Of a stretch of 64,000 nucleotides of DNA, positions 1 through 7,040 are shown in pieces. The translations under genes and the position numbers were made by a program. Source of the stretch: Bordetella genomosp. 4 (GTDB lineage: Bacteria > Pseudomonadota > Gammaproteobacteria > Burkholderiales > Burkholderiaceae_B); contig NZ_NEVQ01000022.1 in NCBI RefSeq assembly GCF_002261185.1, positions 372,001-436,000 on the forward strand, in the 5' to 3' direction. Below the pieces are notes generated by a model. The model was not told the DNA's origin and did no database searches. It saw only the letters and a program-made list of their open reading frames with translations. Every line of letters begins with the position of its first letter. Positions within the stretch are counted from its first letter, which is position 1.

Positions 1-2
1 TT

Positions 3-308
3 CTCGAGGGCGTGACCCGCGCCAGCATCATTCAATTGGCCCGTGACCGCGGCCATGAGGTGCAAGAACGCAAAGTCTCGGTACAAGAATGGCGCGATGG
101 CTTTGCATCAGGCGAGATCGTGGAGGCTTTCGCTTGCGGTACCGCAGCGGTGGTCACGCCGATATCGGTGCTGAAAGGAGCCGACTTCACCGTGGGCGAC
201 GAGAATGCGCCCGCAGGCAAGCTCACCATGGCCTTGCGCGAGGAATTGACGAATATCCAGTATGGCCGTACGGCTGACCGTCACGGCTGGATGATGCGTC
301 TGGCCTGA
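3..308 (+). CDS. ilvE: Branched-chain amino acid aminotransferase, C-terminal fragment
   Basis: This is the last third of a class IV PLP aminotransferase; the 5' part lies outside the window and the frame is open from base 3. About 101 residues are visible. The LEGVTR stretch, followed by AFACGTAAVVTPI, is typical of the cofactor-phosphate-binding end of BCAT enzymes, and the KLTMALREEL tail is typical of the longer bacterial BCAT form. The family interconverts leucine, isoleucine and valine with their 2-oxo acids using 2-oxoglutarate/glutamate in the cytosol. The gene ends 39 bp before the convergent end of the cupin regulator and shows no link to that cluster. The family call is firm; assignment to ilvE rather than a paralogue is by resemblance. 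Confidence 0.9.
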   Translation, partial: LEGVTRASIIQLARDRGHEVQERKVSVQEWRDGFASGEIVEAFACGTAAVVTPISVLKGADFTVGDENAPAGKLTMALREELTNIQYGRTADRHGWMMRLA

Positions 309-347
309 CGGTTACTGCAAAGTAAGCCTTTCGAACTACCGGAAGGT

Positions 348-932
348 TTACTCCTCGCCGATGTCTGCGTGCGTAGACACCCACAGTACCAGCGCGTCTT
401 TCTTGCTCACGCTGATCACTCGATGGCCCATGCGGCTGTCGATGTAGAAACTCTCGCCCGCTCGCAGGCGGGCCGGCTCGTAAAACTCGGTGTAGAGCTG
501 GACTTCACCTTCCAGGACGTAGACAAACTCCTCGCCCCGATGGCGGCTCCAGTCGTGGAACTCCTCAAACGAGCGAGCCTTCACTCGGGTATGGAACGGC
601 ATCATGCGCTTGTGCGACAGCGCGGTGCACAGCAGACGGTGGTCGTAGTACGGCGTTTCGTACGGGCGTCCTTCCCCCGCAAGGCTGAGACTGCGGCGTC
701 CGGTGCCCATATGGGCGTCCGATGCTGTGAACAATTCGGCCACGTCCAGATCCAGGCCCGCTGCGATCTTGATCAAGTTGTCATAGGTAGGCGACAGCAG
801 GCCGTTCTCGATTTTGGACAACGTGGACGCGGACACGCCGGTAGCCGCTGCCGCCTGCTTCAAAGTCCAAGTCCGCGCTCGACGCAAGGCTCTCAGCCGT
901 TGTGCCAACACGCTCTGTTTGTCGTCTTCCAT
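348..932 (-). CDS. XRE-family regulator with C-terminal cupin domain
   Basis: A 194-residue cytosolic transcription factor. Residues about 8-65 form a helix-turn-helix (LKQAAAATGVSASTLSKIENG), and residues about 115-185 form a double-stranded beta-helix cupin that probably senses a small ligand. This HTH-cupin architecture is common in regulators of amine and amino-acid catabolism (PuuR-like). The ATG lies 12 bp after the stop of the FAD oxidase gene on the same strand, so it is probably the last gene of the importer/oxidase operon and its local regulator. The most obvious target is the 5270-5377 divergent promoter region. The ligand is unknown; pipecolate, lysine or another cyclic amine is an inference from the neighbours. 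Confidence 0.88.
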   Translation of the reverse strand: MEDDKQSVLAQRLRALRRARTWTLKQAAAATGVSASTLSKIENGLLSPTYDNLIKIAAGLDLDVAELFTASDAHMGTGRRSLSLAGEGRPYETPYYDHRLLCTALSHKRMMPFHTRVKARSFEEFHDWSRHRGEEFVYVLEGEVQLYTEFYEPARLRAGESFYIDSRMGHRVISVSKKDALVLWVSTHADIGEE

Positions 933-944
933 CTATACGCCCTG

Positions 945-2237
945 TCATGCCCGCGACCGCCTCTCCCGCCACCAGTCGCGGGCCTGGTACGACCAATAAG
1001 TCAATTGAACCGCCGCCCTGCCGACACTGCCACCGGCCCATGCAAGCCCAAAGGGGGCAAACAACTTGTAGCGCTGGGTATCGCCTGCGATGCCCTCGGC
1101 GACGACTCGGCCGCCAATCGCGGTGGTATTCATGCCATGTCCGCCGAACGCCGTGCAGTACCAGACATCCGGAGCCAACTGGCCAATCTGTGGCATCAGG
1201 TGCCGCGCGTAGGCCATGCGTCCCGACCATGCCGTCTCGACCTTCAACCCGGTCAGCTGAGGGTAAACGGAAAGTAATTCGCGACGCAGCGACTCTGCCA
1301 GATCCGGCGGATCGTTCACACGGGTGGTGATTCTACTGCCCCAACCAATCCGGCCGCCATCGAGTACCCGGTAATAGTTGCCGGCGCGGCGGTCATCGCC
1401 GATGGCGGCATTGGTGCGGATGGCGTCCCGGACCCGATCGCCCAGAGGCTCCGTCAGCATGATGTAGGTGACTATCGGCTGCATTGCCCGGCGCAACGCG
1501 GGCACGATTCCATCCGTATAGCCGCCGGTGGCCAGCACCACGGAGCGGGCGTCGACTTGGCCCTGCCCGGTTCTCACGCGCTTGACTGCGGCGTCCAGTT
1601 CGACATGCTGGACGGCAGTATCCTCGTGAATCCGCACGCCCAGCCGCGCGCATTCGCGGGCCAGCGCGCGAGCGTAGTTCAACGGATGAAAGTGAAACGA
1701 CGAAGGATCTTCGATCCCCTGGTGATAGACGTCCGATAGCAGCCGCTCACGCACCTCGGCACGGGTCAGAAAGCGGACATCTCGGCCGAAGTCGCGCTGC
1801 TGGCTATCGCACCATTGCCGCAGCGCGTCGGTCGCCTCATAGCGCACCACGCGTAAACGGCCGTCTACCTTGTGCGCGTCGTCGATCGACAGATCGCGGA
1901 TATTGGCGCGGATGATTTCCACGCCTTCCATAGAAAGCCGGTATAGCTGACGGTAGTGGTCTTCGTCCACGTGCCGGCGTATGGTATCCGTGCCTGCAGC
2001 AAAGGCAGGCGACACCGATCCGCCGTTGCGGCCCGATGCGCCCCAGGCGATGCGCCGCCCTTCCAGCAAGGTCACTTCACGCCCGCGCCGTGCCAGTTCA
2101 AGCGCGGTGGACAAACCAGCCAACCCTCCTCCTATCACGCAGACATCGGTGCTATCGGCCCCCGTCAACGATGGATAGTAGGTGCCGGTGTCGGCCAGCG
2201 TACGGCGGTAATAAGTGTCAACGTACTCGGATGCCAT
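945..2237 (-). CDS. amaA: FAD-dependent amine/amino-acid oxidase, probable L-pipecolate oxidase
   Basis: A 430-residue DAO-fold flavoprotein. The dinucleotide-binding motif VIGGGLAGLSTALELARRG sits at about residues 33-51, followed by the GRRIAWGASGRNGG segment that in this family contacts the flavin. Near the C-terminus a GHGMNTTAIGG segment closes the FAD site. The start is the ATG at 2237 because the reading frame upstream runs back into the permease gene and has no family similarity. Relatives include gamma-glutamylputrescine oxidase and pipecolate oxidase. In Pseudomonas putida a pipecolate oxidase (AmaA) neighbours an ALDH (AmaB) in lysine catabolism, and the same pairing occurs here with an amino-acid importer between. 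The flavoprotein class is sure; the substrate is an inference. Confidence 0.75.
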   Translation of the reverse strand: MASEYVDTYYRRTLADTGTYYPSLTGADSTDVCVIGGGLAGLSTALELARRGREVTLLEGRRIAWGASGRNGGSVSPAFAAGTDTIRRHVDEDHYRQLYRLSMEGVEIIRANIRDLSIDDAHKVDGRLRVVRYEATDALRQWCDSQQRDFGRDVRFLTRAEVRERLLSDVYHQGIEDPSSFHFHPLNYARALARECARLGVRIHEDTAVQHVELDAAVKRVRTGQGQVDARSVVLATGGYTDGIVPALRRAMQPIVTYIMLTEPLGDRVRDAIRTNAAIGDDRRAGNYYRVLDGGRIGWGSRITTRVNDPPDLAESLRRELLSVYPQLTGLKVETAWSGRMAYARHLMPQIGQLAPDVWYCTAFGGHGMNTTAIGGRVVAEGIAGDTQRYKLFAPFGLAWAGGSVGRAAVQLTYWSYQARDWWRERRSRA

Positions 2238-2248
2238 GATGCTCTGTC

Positions 2249-2938
2249 TCAGTGCAGACTTGCGCCCTGCAGGCCGCCGGCCAGCCGCCTTTCGAGCCAG
2301 TTGGCCAGACGCAGCAGCGGATAGCAGTAGATGAAATAGATGGCCGCGATCATGCCGTAGATAAAGAGCGATTTGGACGGAAAGGTGATGATGAATACTT
2401 CGCCCTGCCGCGTCAGTTCGGTGATGCCCACCACCGACAGAATGGCTGTGCTCTTGATCAACATGACGTAGACGCCGCTCATCGGCTGCACGATGAGGCG
2501 CATGGCCTGCGGCAGAATAACCAGCCACAGGATTTGCAGAGGTTTGAGGCCGAGCGTCATCGCGCCCTCGGTCTGGCCACGCGGTACCGACTGGATAGCG
2601 CCCGTGACGATCTCTGCCACATAGCAGGACGTGTAGACTGATAGCGACACAAACGCCGCCGTGGCGGAATCCCAATGCAGGAGTTCGATGCCGGTGCTGG
2701 GCAACACGAAATAGAAGATGTAGAGCTGCACCAAAAACGGCGTACCGCGCAACACGTGGATATACAACCCCAGCAACTGATGCACGCCGCGGATTCGATA
2801 ACTGCGGATCACGCCGATCACGAATCCCAGCAGCGAGCCGGCGATGATAGCCACGAAGGAAACCTTCAGCGTTTCCCAGAAGCCCTTCAACAGGAAGGGC
2901 AGCACGACGCCTGCGGTGGAAAGATAGGAGTCCAGCAT
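2249..2938 (-). CDS. Amino-acid ABC transporter permease (HisM/GlnP family)
   Basis: A 229-residue inner-membrane protein with a BPD_transp_1 domain: an N-terminal helix (about 9-35) and four more hydrophobic spans. The coupling loop that docks the ATPase contains the EAA-type sequence EGAMTLGLKPLQILWLVILPQ with the conserved glycine. The ATG at 2938 was chosen because it begins two bases beyond the stop codon of the preceding permease; longer reading runs into that gene. It is the second permease of the importer encoded at 2249-5269 and should pair with the 2941-3633 product as a heterodimer. The family predicts polar or charged amino-acid uptake. Confidence 0.9.
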   Translation of the reverse strand: MLDSYLSTAGVVLPFLLKGFWETLKVSFVAIIAGSLLGFVIGVIRSYRIRGVHQLLGLYIHVLRGTPFLVQLYIFYFVLPSTGIELLHWDSATAAFVSLSVYTSCYVAEIVTGAIQSVPRGQTEGAMTLGLKPLQILWLVILPQAMRLIVQPMSGVYVMLIKSTAILSVVGITELTRQGEVFIITFPSKSLFIYGMIAAIYFIYCYPLLRLANWLERRLAGGLQGASLH

Positions 2939-2940
2939 GA

Positions 2941-3633
2941 TCACCTCGCGTTCCAGGCAGGACCCGCCAGCCAGAGACTCACGCCCTTGGACAACAGCAG
3001 CATGCAACCGTAGATCAACAGATAGCCGGCTGCGATGGTCAAGAAACTCTCGCTGGGTACGATACGGTCGCTGTTCATTTGCACGCCAGCGGCGACCAGT
3101 TCGAATACGGTGATCAATGACAGCAAGGAGGTATCCTTGATCAGCACCGCGGTCTGGCCTAGCAGCGGTGGCAGCGTATTGGCGAAGGCCTGAGGCAGCA
3201 CGACGTAGCGCAAACGCTGGCGGTAATTCATGCCGCAGGCCTTGGCACCGTCAATCTGACCTCGCGGCACAGATTCGATGCCCACGCGAATGATCTCGCT
3301 CATGTAGGCAGCGTGGTGCAGCGTCATTGCGATGATACCCAGCAGCATCTCGCTCCAACCCTTGGCCCCTGGCACCAAGTATGGCACGGCATAGTAGACC
3401 AGATAGATCTGCACCAGGAGCGGCGTCGAACGGATGAACTGCACATAAGCCGCCACGGGACGCCAAACCATGCCCCGCGACGACATATGGGCAAGTGCTA
3501 TCGGAATGCCCGCCAACACCGATAGCACGAGGCTCGCGCCAGCAGCAATGAGCGTGTTGCCCAGGCCGGTCGCAAACTCGCCTGCGTACTGGCTGACGAT
3601 GCGCCAGTTATAAAAATCGATCAGCCAGTCCAT
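2941..3633 (-). CDS. Amino-acid ABC transporter permease
   Basis: A 230-residue inner-membrane permease of the polar amino-acid uptake (PAAT) family, with about five hydrophobic spans. The coupling loop carries the EAA-type pattern QIDGAKACGMNYRQRLRYVV and is preceded by the usual ESVPRG. It is encoded just before the second permease, with essentially no gap, so the two are translationally coupled. The upstream neighbour is the periplasmic binding protein (stop 3638, only 4 bp from this ATG). The order binding protein, permease, permease, oxidase, regulator indicates one transcript that imports and oxidises a compound. Confidence 0.9.
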   Translation of the reverse strand: MDWLIDFYNWRIVSQYAGEFATGLGNTLIAAGASLVLSVLAGIPIALAHMSSRGMVWRPVAAYVQFIRSTPLLVQIYLVYYAVPYLVPGAKGWSEMLLGIIAMTLHHAAYMSEIIRVGIESVPRGQIDGAKACGMNYRQRLRYVVLPQAFANTLPPLLGQTAVLIKDTSLLSLITVFELVAAGVQMNSDRIVPSESFLTIAAGYLLIYGCMLLLSKGVSLWLAGPAWNAR

Positions 3634-3637
3634 GAGC

Positions 3638-4429
3638 TCAGTGCTCTTTCTTCCACTCGGTGGAATACCAATACTTGACCAGTTCAGGCAGCGAGTTATC
3701 AGCAGTCTTCAGGGTCTGCCAGTTATCCAGCCAGAACTTCAGACGCACGGCATTGGGACCCACAGCAAAGGCCAAGGGCTCACGCACCATGACGCCATCC
3801 AACACCCGCAGGGTGCCGAAGTCCGCCAGAAACTGGTTGGCGGTGGATAACGACATGATGCCGGCATCCAAGCGGCCGCTGGACAGGGCTTGCCCTACCG
3901 GGGCGCTGCCGCCAGAGAACTCCTTCAGGGTGGCCTTGGGCAGCATTTTCTTGCCTACCTCCGCATACGTGCTGGCCCCCAGCGCGCCGACGGTCACGCC
4001 CTCTTTGTCGAGTTCACCATACGACTTATACGGCGAGTCCTTGGGGACGACTGCGACCGTGTCGGCGTAAAACATGGGCAGCGAGAACAGCACCTGCGCT
4101 GCGCGCTGCGGCGTGGGCGTCATGTCGGCAGCGACCATATCGGCCTTGCCCGACAGCAGCGCGGGAATCAGGCCCTTCCACTCATAGTCCTGCAGCACCA
4201 GCTTTACGCCCAGGTCGTCGGCCATGCGCTTTGCCACTTCCACAGCCAGACCGGTGCGTTTGCCGTTTTTGTCCATGAAACTCATGAGCGGCCCTGACGT
4301 CTGGACCGCCACCCGTAGCTCGCCGCGCTTGAGGATGTCCGCCAGCTCGTCGGCCTGTGCAGGAACGCTGACCGCCGCAGCTGCCAACGCGAGACCCGCC
4401 ACGCCTAGCCATTGTTTAATTTTCAGCAT
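3638..4429 (-). CDS. Periplasmic amino-acid-binding protein (SBP_bac_3)
   Basis: A 263-residue precursor with a clear Sec signal peptide (LGVAGLALAAAAVSVPAQA, cleavage after about residue 26). A family-3 solute-binding domain follows: RGELRVAVQTSGPLMSFMDKNGKRTGLAVEVAKRMADDLG is the usual opening, with the conserved acidic residue for the ligand amino group further on. It delivers ligand to the 2249-3633 permeases. About 90 bp separate it from the ATPase gene upstream. The GPLMS segment replaces the usual PPF/Y ligand-pocket residues, so the substrate may be less typical than lysine, arginine or histidine. A cyclic amino acid such as pipecolate would fit the neighbourhood, as inference. Confidence 0.88.
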   Translation of the reverse strand: MLKIKQWLGVAGLALAAAAVSVPAQADELADILKRGELRVAVQTSGPLMSFMDKNGKRTGLAVEVAKRMADDLGVKLVLQDYEWKGLIPALLSGKADMVAADMTPTPQRAAQVLFSLPMFYADTVAVVPKDSPYKSYGELDKEGVTVGALGASTYAEVGKKMLPKATLKEFSGGSAPVGQALSSGRLDAGIMSLSTANQFLADFGTLRVLDGVMVREPLAFAVGPNAVRLKFWLDNWQTLKTADNSLPELVKYWYSTEWKKEH

Positions 4430-4519
4430 GTCTAACCCCTTGTGGTGAATGGATTCCTATCATTCCGGGCACAGCGCATCACGCGCCCGTGCTTCTTGTT
4501 TGCTTCTTTGCTGCTGGAA

Positions 4520-5269
4520 CTACAGGATCATCTCCAGGAACGCGCGCGTGCGCGCCTCTCTGGGATGACAGAAAACTTCGTCGGGCGTACCCATTTCGAC
4601 GATACGGCCAGCGTCCATAAACAAGGCACGGTCAGCTACGTCGCGGGCAAAATTCATTTCATGGGTTACGACGGCCATGGTCATGCCCTCGCGCGCCAAG
4701 GTTCGCATCAATTCCAGGATGCCGCCCACCGTTTCCGGATCGAGCGCCGAGGTCGCCTCGTCGAACAGCATCAGCTTGGGATCCATGGCCAGCGCACGGG
4801 CAATAGCGACGCGTTGTTGCTGGCCGCCAGACAGCTGGCTCGGGTAACGATCACCATAATCGGCCATGCCGACGCGGCCCAACAGTTCGCGGGCGTGGCG
4901 CTCGGCTTCAGCTCGGCTGCGTCCGCGCACCACTCGTTGTGGCAGCACGACATTGTCCAGCGCCGTGCGGTGCTGGAACAGATTGAAATGCTGGAACACC
5001 ATGCCCACCTCGGTACGCCATAGATTGACGTCGGTGTTCGGATCGGTGAGCGACACACCCTCCACACGGATCGTGCCGCTATCAATACTCTCCAACCCGT
5101 TCAGGGTGCGCAGCAAGGTGCTCTTGCCGGAGCCCGAGGGCCCCACCACCGCCATTACCTCACCCTTGCCGAGCTCGCAATTGATGGTGTCCAGCGCGCG
5201 ATGAGGGGCCTGCCCATCACGGTGATAGGTCTTGGTGACTGCTTGCACAACCAACAACGGATCCGTCAC
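4520..5269 (-). CDS. Amino-acid ABC transporter ATP-binding protein (GlnQ/HisP family)
   Basis: A 249-residue cytosolic ATPase that powers the importer. All nucleotide-binding motifs are intact: Walker [11 protein letters not shown]-loop in [10 protein letters not shown], signature [14 protein letters not shown], Walker [13 protein letters not shown] and the H-loop VVTHEM. A GTG at 5269 was taken as start because it has a good AGGGGA ribosome site just upstream and gives the usual family length; an alternative GTG at 5302 would add 11 residues. It is the first gene of the minus-strand operon and is divergent from the aldehyde dehydrogenase. The Walker B Glu-Ala (DEAT) is normal for the polar amino-acid subfamily. 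Confidence 0.92.
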   Translation of the reverse strand: MTDPLLVVQAVTKTYHRDGQAPHRALDTINCELGKGEVMAVVGPSGSGKSTLLRTLNGLESIDSGTIRVEGVSLTDPNTDVNLWRTEVGMVFQHFNLFQHRTALDNVVLPQRVVRGRSRAEAERHARELLGRVGMADYGDRYPSQLSGGQQQRVAIARALAMDPKLMLFDEATSALDPETVGGILELMRTLAREGMTMAVVTHEMNFARDVADRALFMDAGRIVEMGTPDEVFCHPREARTRAFLEMIL

Positions 5270-5377
5270 GGAGTCCCCTGCAGAAAAGGTTTCGCATTTC
5301 ACGTCAGAGTTTCGTATAGTAAATTTTTTTCCAGAATCGCCACTTAGGCATAACCCTTAAAAAGCGAAGGAACTGGC
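5270..5377. promoter_or_regulatory. Divergent promoter region between importer operon and aldehyde dehydrogenase
   Basis: A short AT-rich spacer separates two divergent transcription units that appear to serve one pathway. It contains an AT-rich core (TCGTATAGTAAATTTTTTT at about 5313-5331) that offers -10-like hexamers on the minus strand. An AAGGA ribosome site stands before the ATG at 5378. The cupin regulator at 348-932 is the likely controller. No operator could be fixed by eye. Confidence 0.45.
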
Positions 5378-6880
5378 ATGGACACCCCTCAAGAAATCTT
5401 GCGAGCGCTCGGCCTGAATGCGGATTCGCTGACTGGAGGAACGCTGAGCGCGCGCAGCCCCATCGACGGCGCCGAACTAGCCCGGGTGCATGAACACAGC
5501 GCCGCCCAGGCCCACACCGCCATCACGCGCGCGCATCAGGCTAGCTTGGTGTGGCGTGACGTCCCAGCGCCGCGCCGCGGCGAACTGGTCCGTCTGTTCG
5601 GCGAGATTCTGCGCCAGCACAAGCGCGAGTTGGGCCGCTTGGTCAGTCTGGAGGCCGGCAAAATCATCGCGGAGGGCGAAGGCGAAGTTCAGGAAATGAT
5701 CGACATCTGCGATTTTGCGGTCGGCCTGTCACGCCAGCTGTATGGCTTGACCATCGCATCCGAACGCCCTGGCCACCGCATGATGGAGACGTGGCATCCG
5801 CTGGGCGTGGTCGGCGTGATCAGCGCCTTTAATTTCCCAGTCGCCGTATGGTCCTGGAACGCGGCGCTGGCACTCGTCTGCGGCAATGCCGTAGTGTGGA
5901 AGCCGTCAGAGAAAACACCGCTGACCGCACTGGCCTGCAAGGCGCTCTTTGCCCAGGCCACACAGCGCTTCGGCGAGACTCCCGCCGGTTTGGTGGAGGT
6001 GCTGATCGGTGGCCGAGACATCGGGGAAGCGCTGGTGGACTCGCCTACAGTAGCATTGGTGTCGGCCACCGGGTCGACCCGCATGGGCCGACAAGTGGGA
6101 CCACGCGTGGCCCAGCGTTTCGGCCGCGTGCTGCTGGAGCTGGGCGGCAACAATGCCATCATCGTCGGCCCGACGGCTGACCTGGACATGGCCGCGCGCG
6201 GGATCGTGTTCGGCGCCATCGGTACGGCGGGTCAGCGCTGCACCACCACGCGCCGCCTGATCGTGCACGAAAGCGTGGCCGACGATCTGTTGCAGCGTCT
6301 GCACAAAGCCTATGCCAGCGCACCTATCGGCAATCCGCTGGACGCGAGCAACCTGGTCGGCCCGCTGATCGACCGCGCCTCGTTCGACACTATGCAGGCG
6401 GCGCTGAAGGCCGCGCGCGAACAGGGCGGCAAGGTGACCGGCGGCGAACGCGTGCTGGCCGAGGAATATCCCGATGCCTGGTACGTACGCCCCGCTATCG
6501 CAGAGATGCCCGGCCAGACCGACGTAGTGTGTCACGAAACCTTCGCGCCTATCCTCTACGTCATGCGCTACACCGATTTCAACGCGGCATTGGCGCTACA
6601 CAACGGTGTGCCGCAAGGCTTGTCATCGGCCATCTTCACCAATGATCTGCGCGAAGCCGAAACCTTCTTGTCGGCATCGGGCTCGGACTGCGGGATCGCC
6701 AATGTGAACATCGGCACCTCGGGCGCTGAAATTGGTGGCGCGTTCGGCGGTGAAAAGGAAACGGGCGGCGGTCGGGAATCCGGTTCGGATGCATGGCGCA
6801 ACTACATGCGCCGCGCCACCAACACGATCAACTACACACGCCAGCTGCCGCTCGCCCAGGGCATCAAGTTCGGCGAATAG
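5378..6880 (+). CDS. amaB: ALDH7-type aldehyde dehydrogenase, probable alpha-aminoadipic semialdehyde dehydrogenase
   Basis: A 500-residue NAD(P)-dependent aldehyde dehydrogenase. Key features are the oxyanion/N-term motif FNFPVAVWSWNAALALVCGN, the cofactor loop WKPSEKTPL, the general base in LELGGNNA, and the catalytic cysteine in GTAGQRCTTTR (about residue 288). The GGxxIG..GEKETGGGRESGSDAW C-terminal portion is characteristic of the ALDH7 (antiquitin) family. That family oxidises 2-aminoadipate semialdehyde/piperideine-6-carboxylate to 2-aminoadipate. It is divergent from the oxidase/importer operon. Oxidation of pipecolate by the flavoprotein would supply exactly this substrate, so the two enzymes form consecutive steps. 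The family call is strong; the pathway is well supported by context but untested. Confidence 0.85.
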   Translation: MDTPQEILRALGLNADSLTGGTLSARSPIDGAELARVHEHSAAQAHTAITRAHQASLVWRDVPAPRRGELVRLFGEILRQHKRELGRLVSLEAGKIIAEGEGEVQEMIDICDFAVGLSRQLYGLTIASERPGHRMMETWHPLGVVGVISAFNFPVAVWSWNAALALVCGNAVVWKPSEKTPLTALACKALFAQATQRFGETPAGLVEVLIGGRDIGEALVDSPTVALVSATGSTRMGRQVGPRVAQRFGRVLLELGGNNAIIVGPTADLDMAARGIVFGAIGTAGQRCTTTRRLIVHESVADDLLQRLHKAYASAPIGNPLDASNLVGPLIDRASFDTMQAALKAAREQGGKVTGGERVLAEEYPDAWYVRPAIAEMPGQTDVVCHETFAPILYVMRYTDFNAALALHNGVPQGLSSAIFTNDLREAETFLSASGSDCGIANVNIGTSGAEIGGAFGGEKETGGGRESGSDAWRNYMRRATNTINYTRQLPLAQGIKFGE

Positions 6881-6898
6881 CGCTCTTGGCCGAGCCGG

Positions 6899-6952
6899 CG
6901 GGGCTGCTTGAGCAACCCCGTCCCGAACAGCCACCGTGCAGGCGGTGGCTGT
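6899..6952 (+). terminator. Two adjacent stem-loops after the aldehyde dehydrogenase gene
   Basis: A first hairpin, CGGGG...CCCCG with an inner TGCT/AGCA pair and one mismatch, spans 6899-6920. A second, perfect 10-bp stem (ACAGCCACCG / CGGTGGCTGT, 6-nt loop) spans 6927-6952. Neither has a clear T-tract, so they are terminator-like structures rather than textbook intrinsic terminators. They isolate the amaB-like gene from the following dehydrogenase gene. Confidence 0.45.
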
Positions 6953-7040
6953 ACAGGCGACTTCAAAAAGGCCGCATACCGTTGTACTACGAACCGGTAT
7001 GATGGATGGGTTGTTGATCTCACTCCTAAAGGATCACGCC

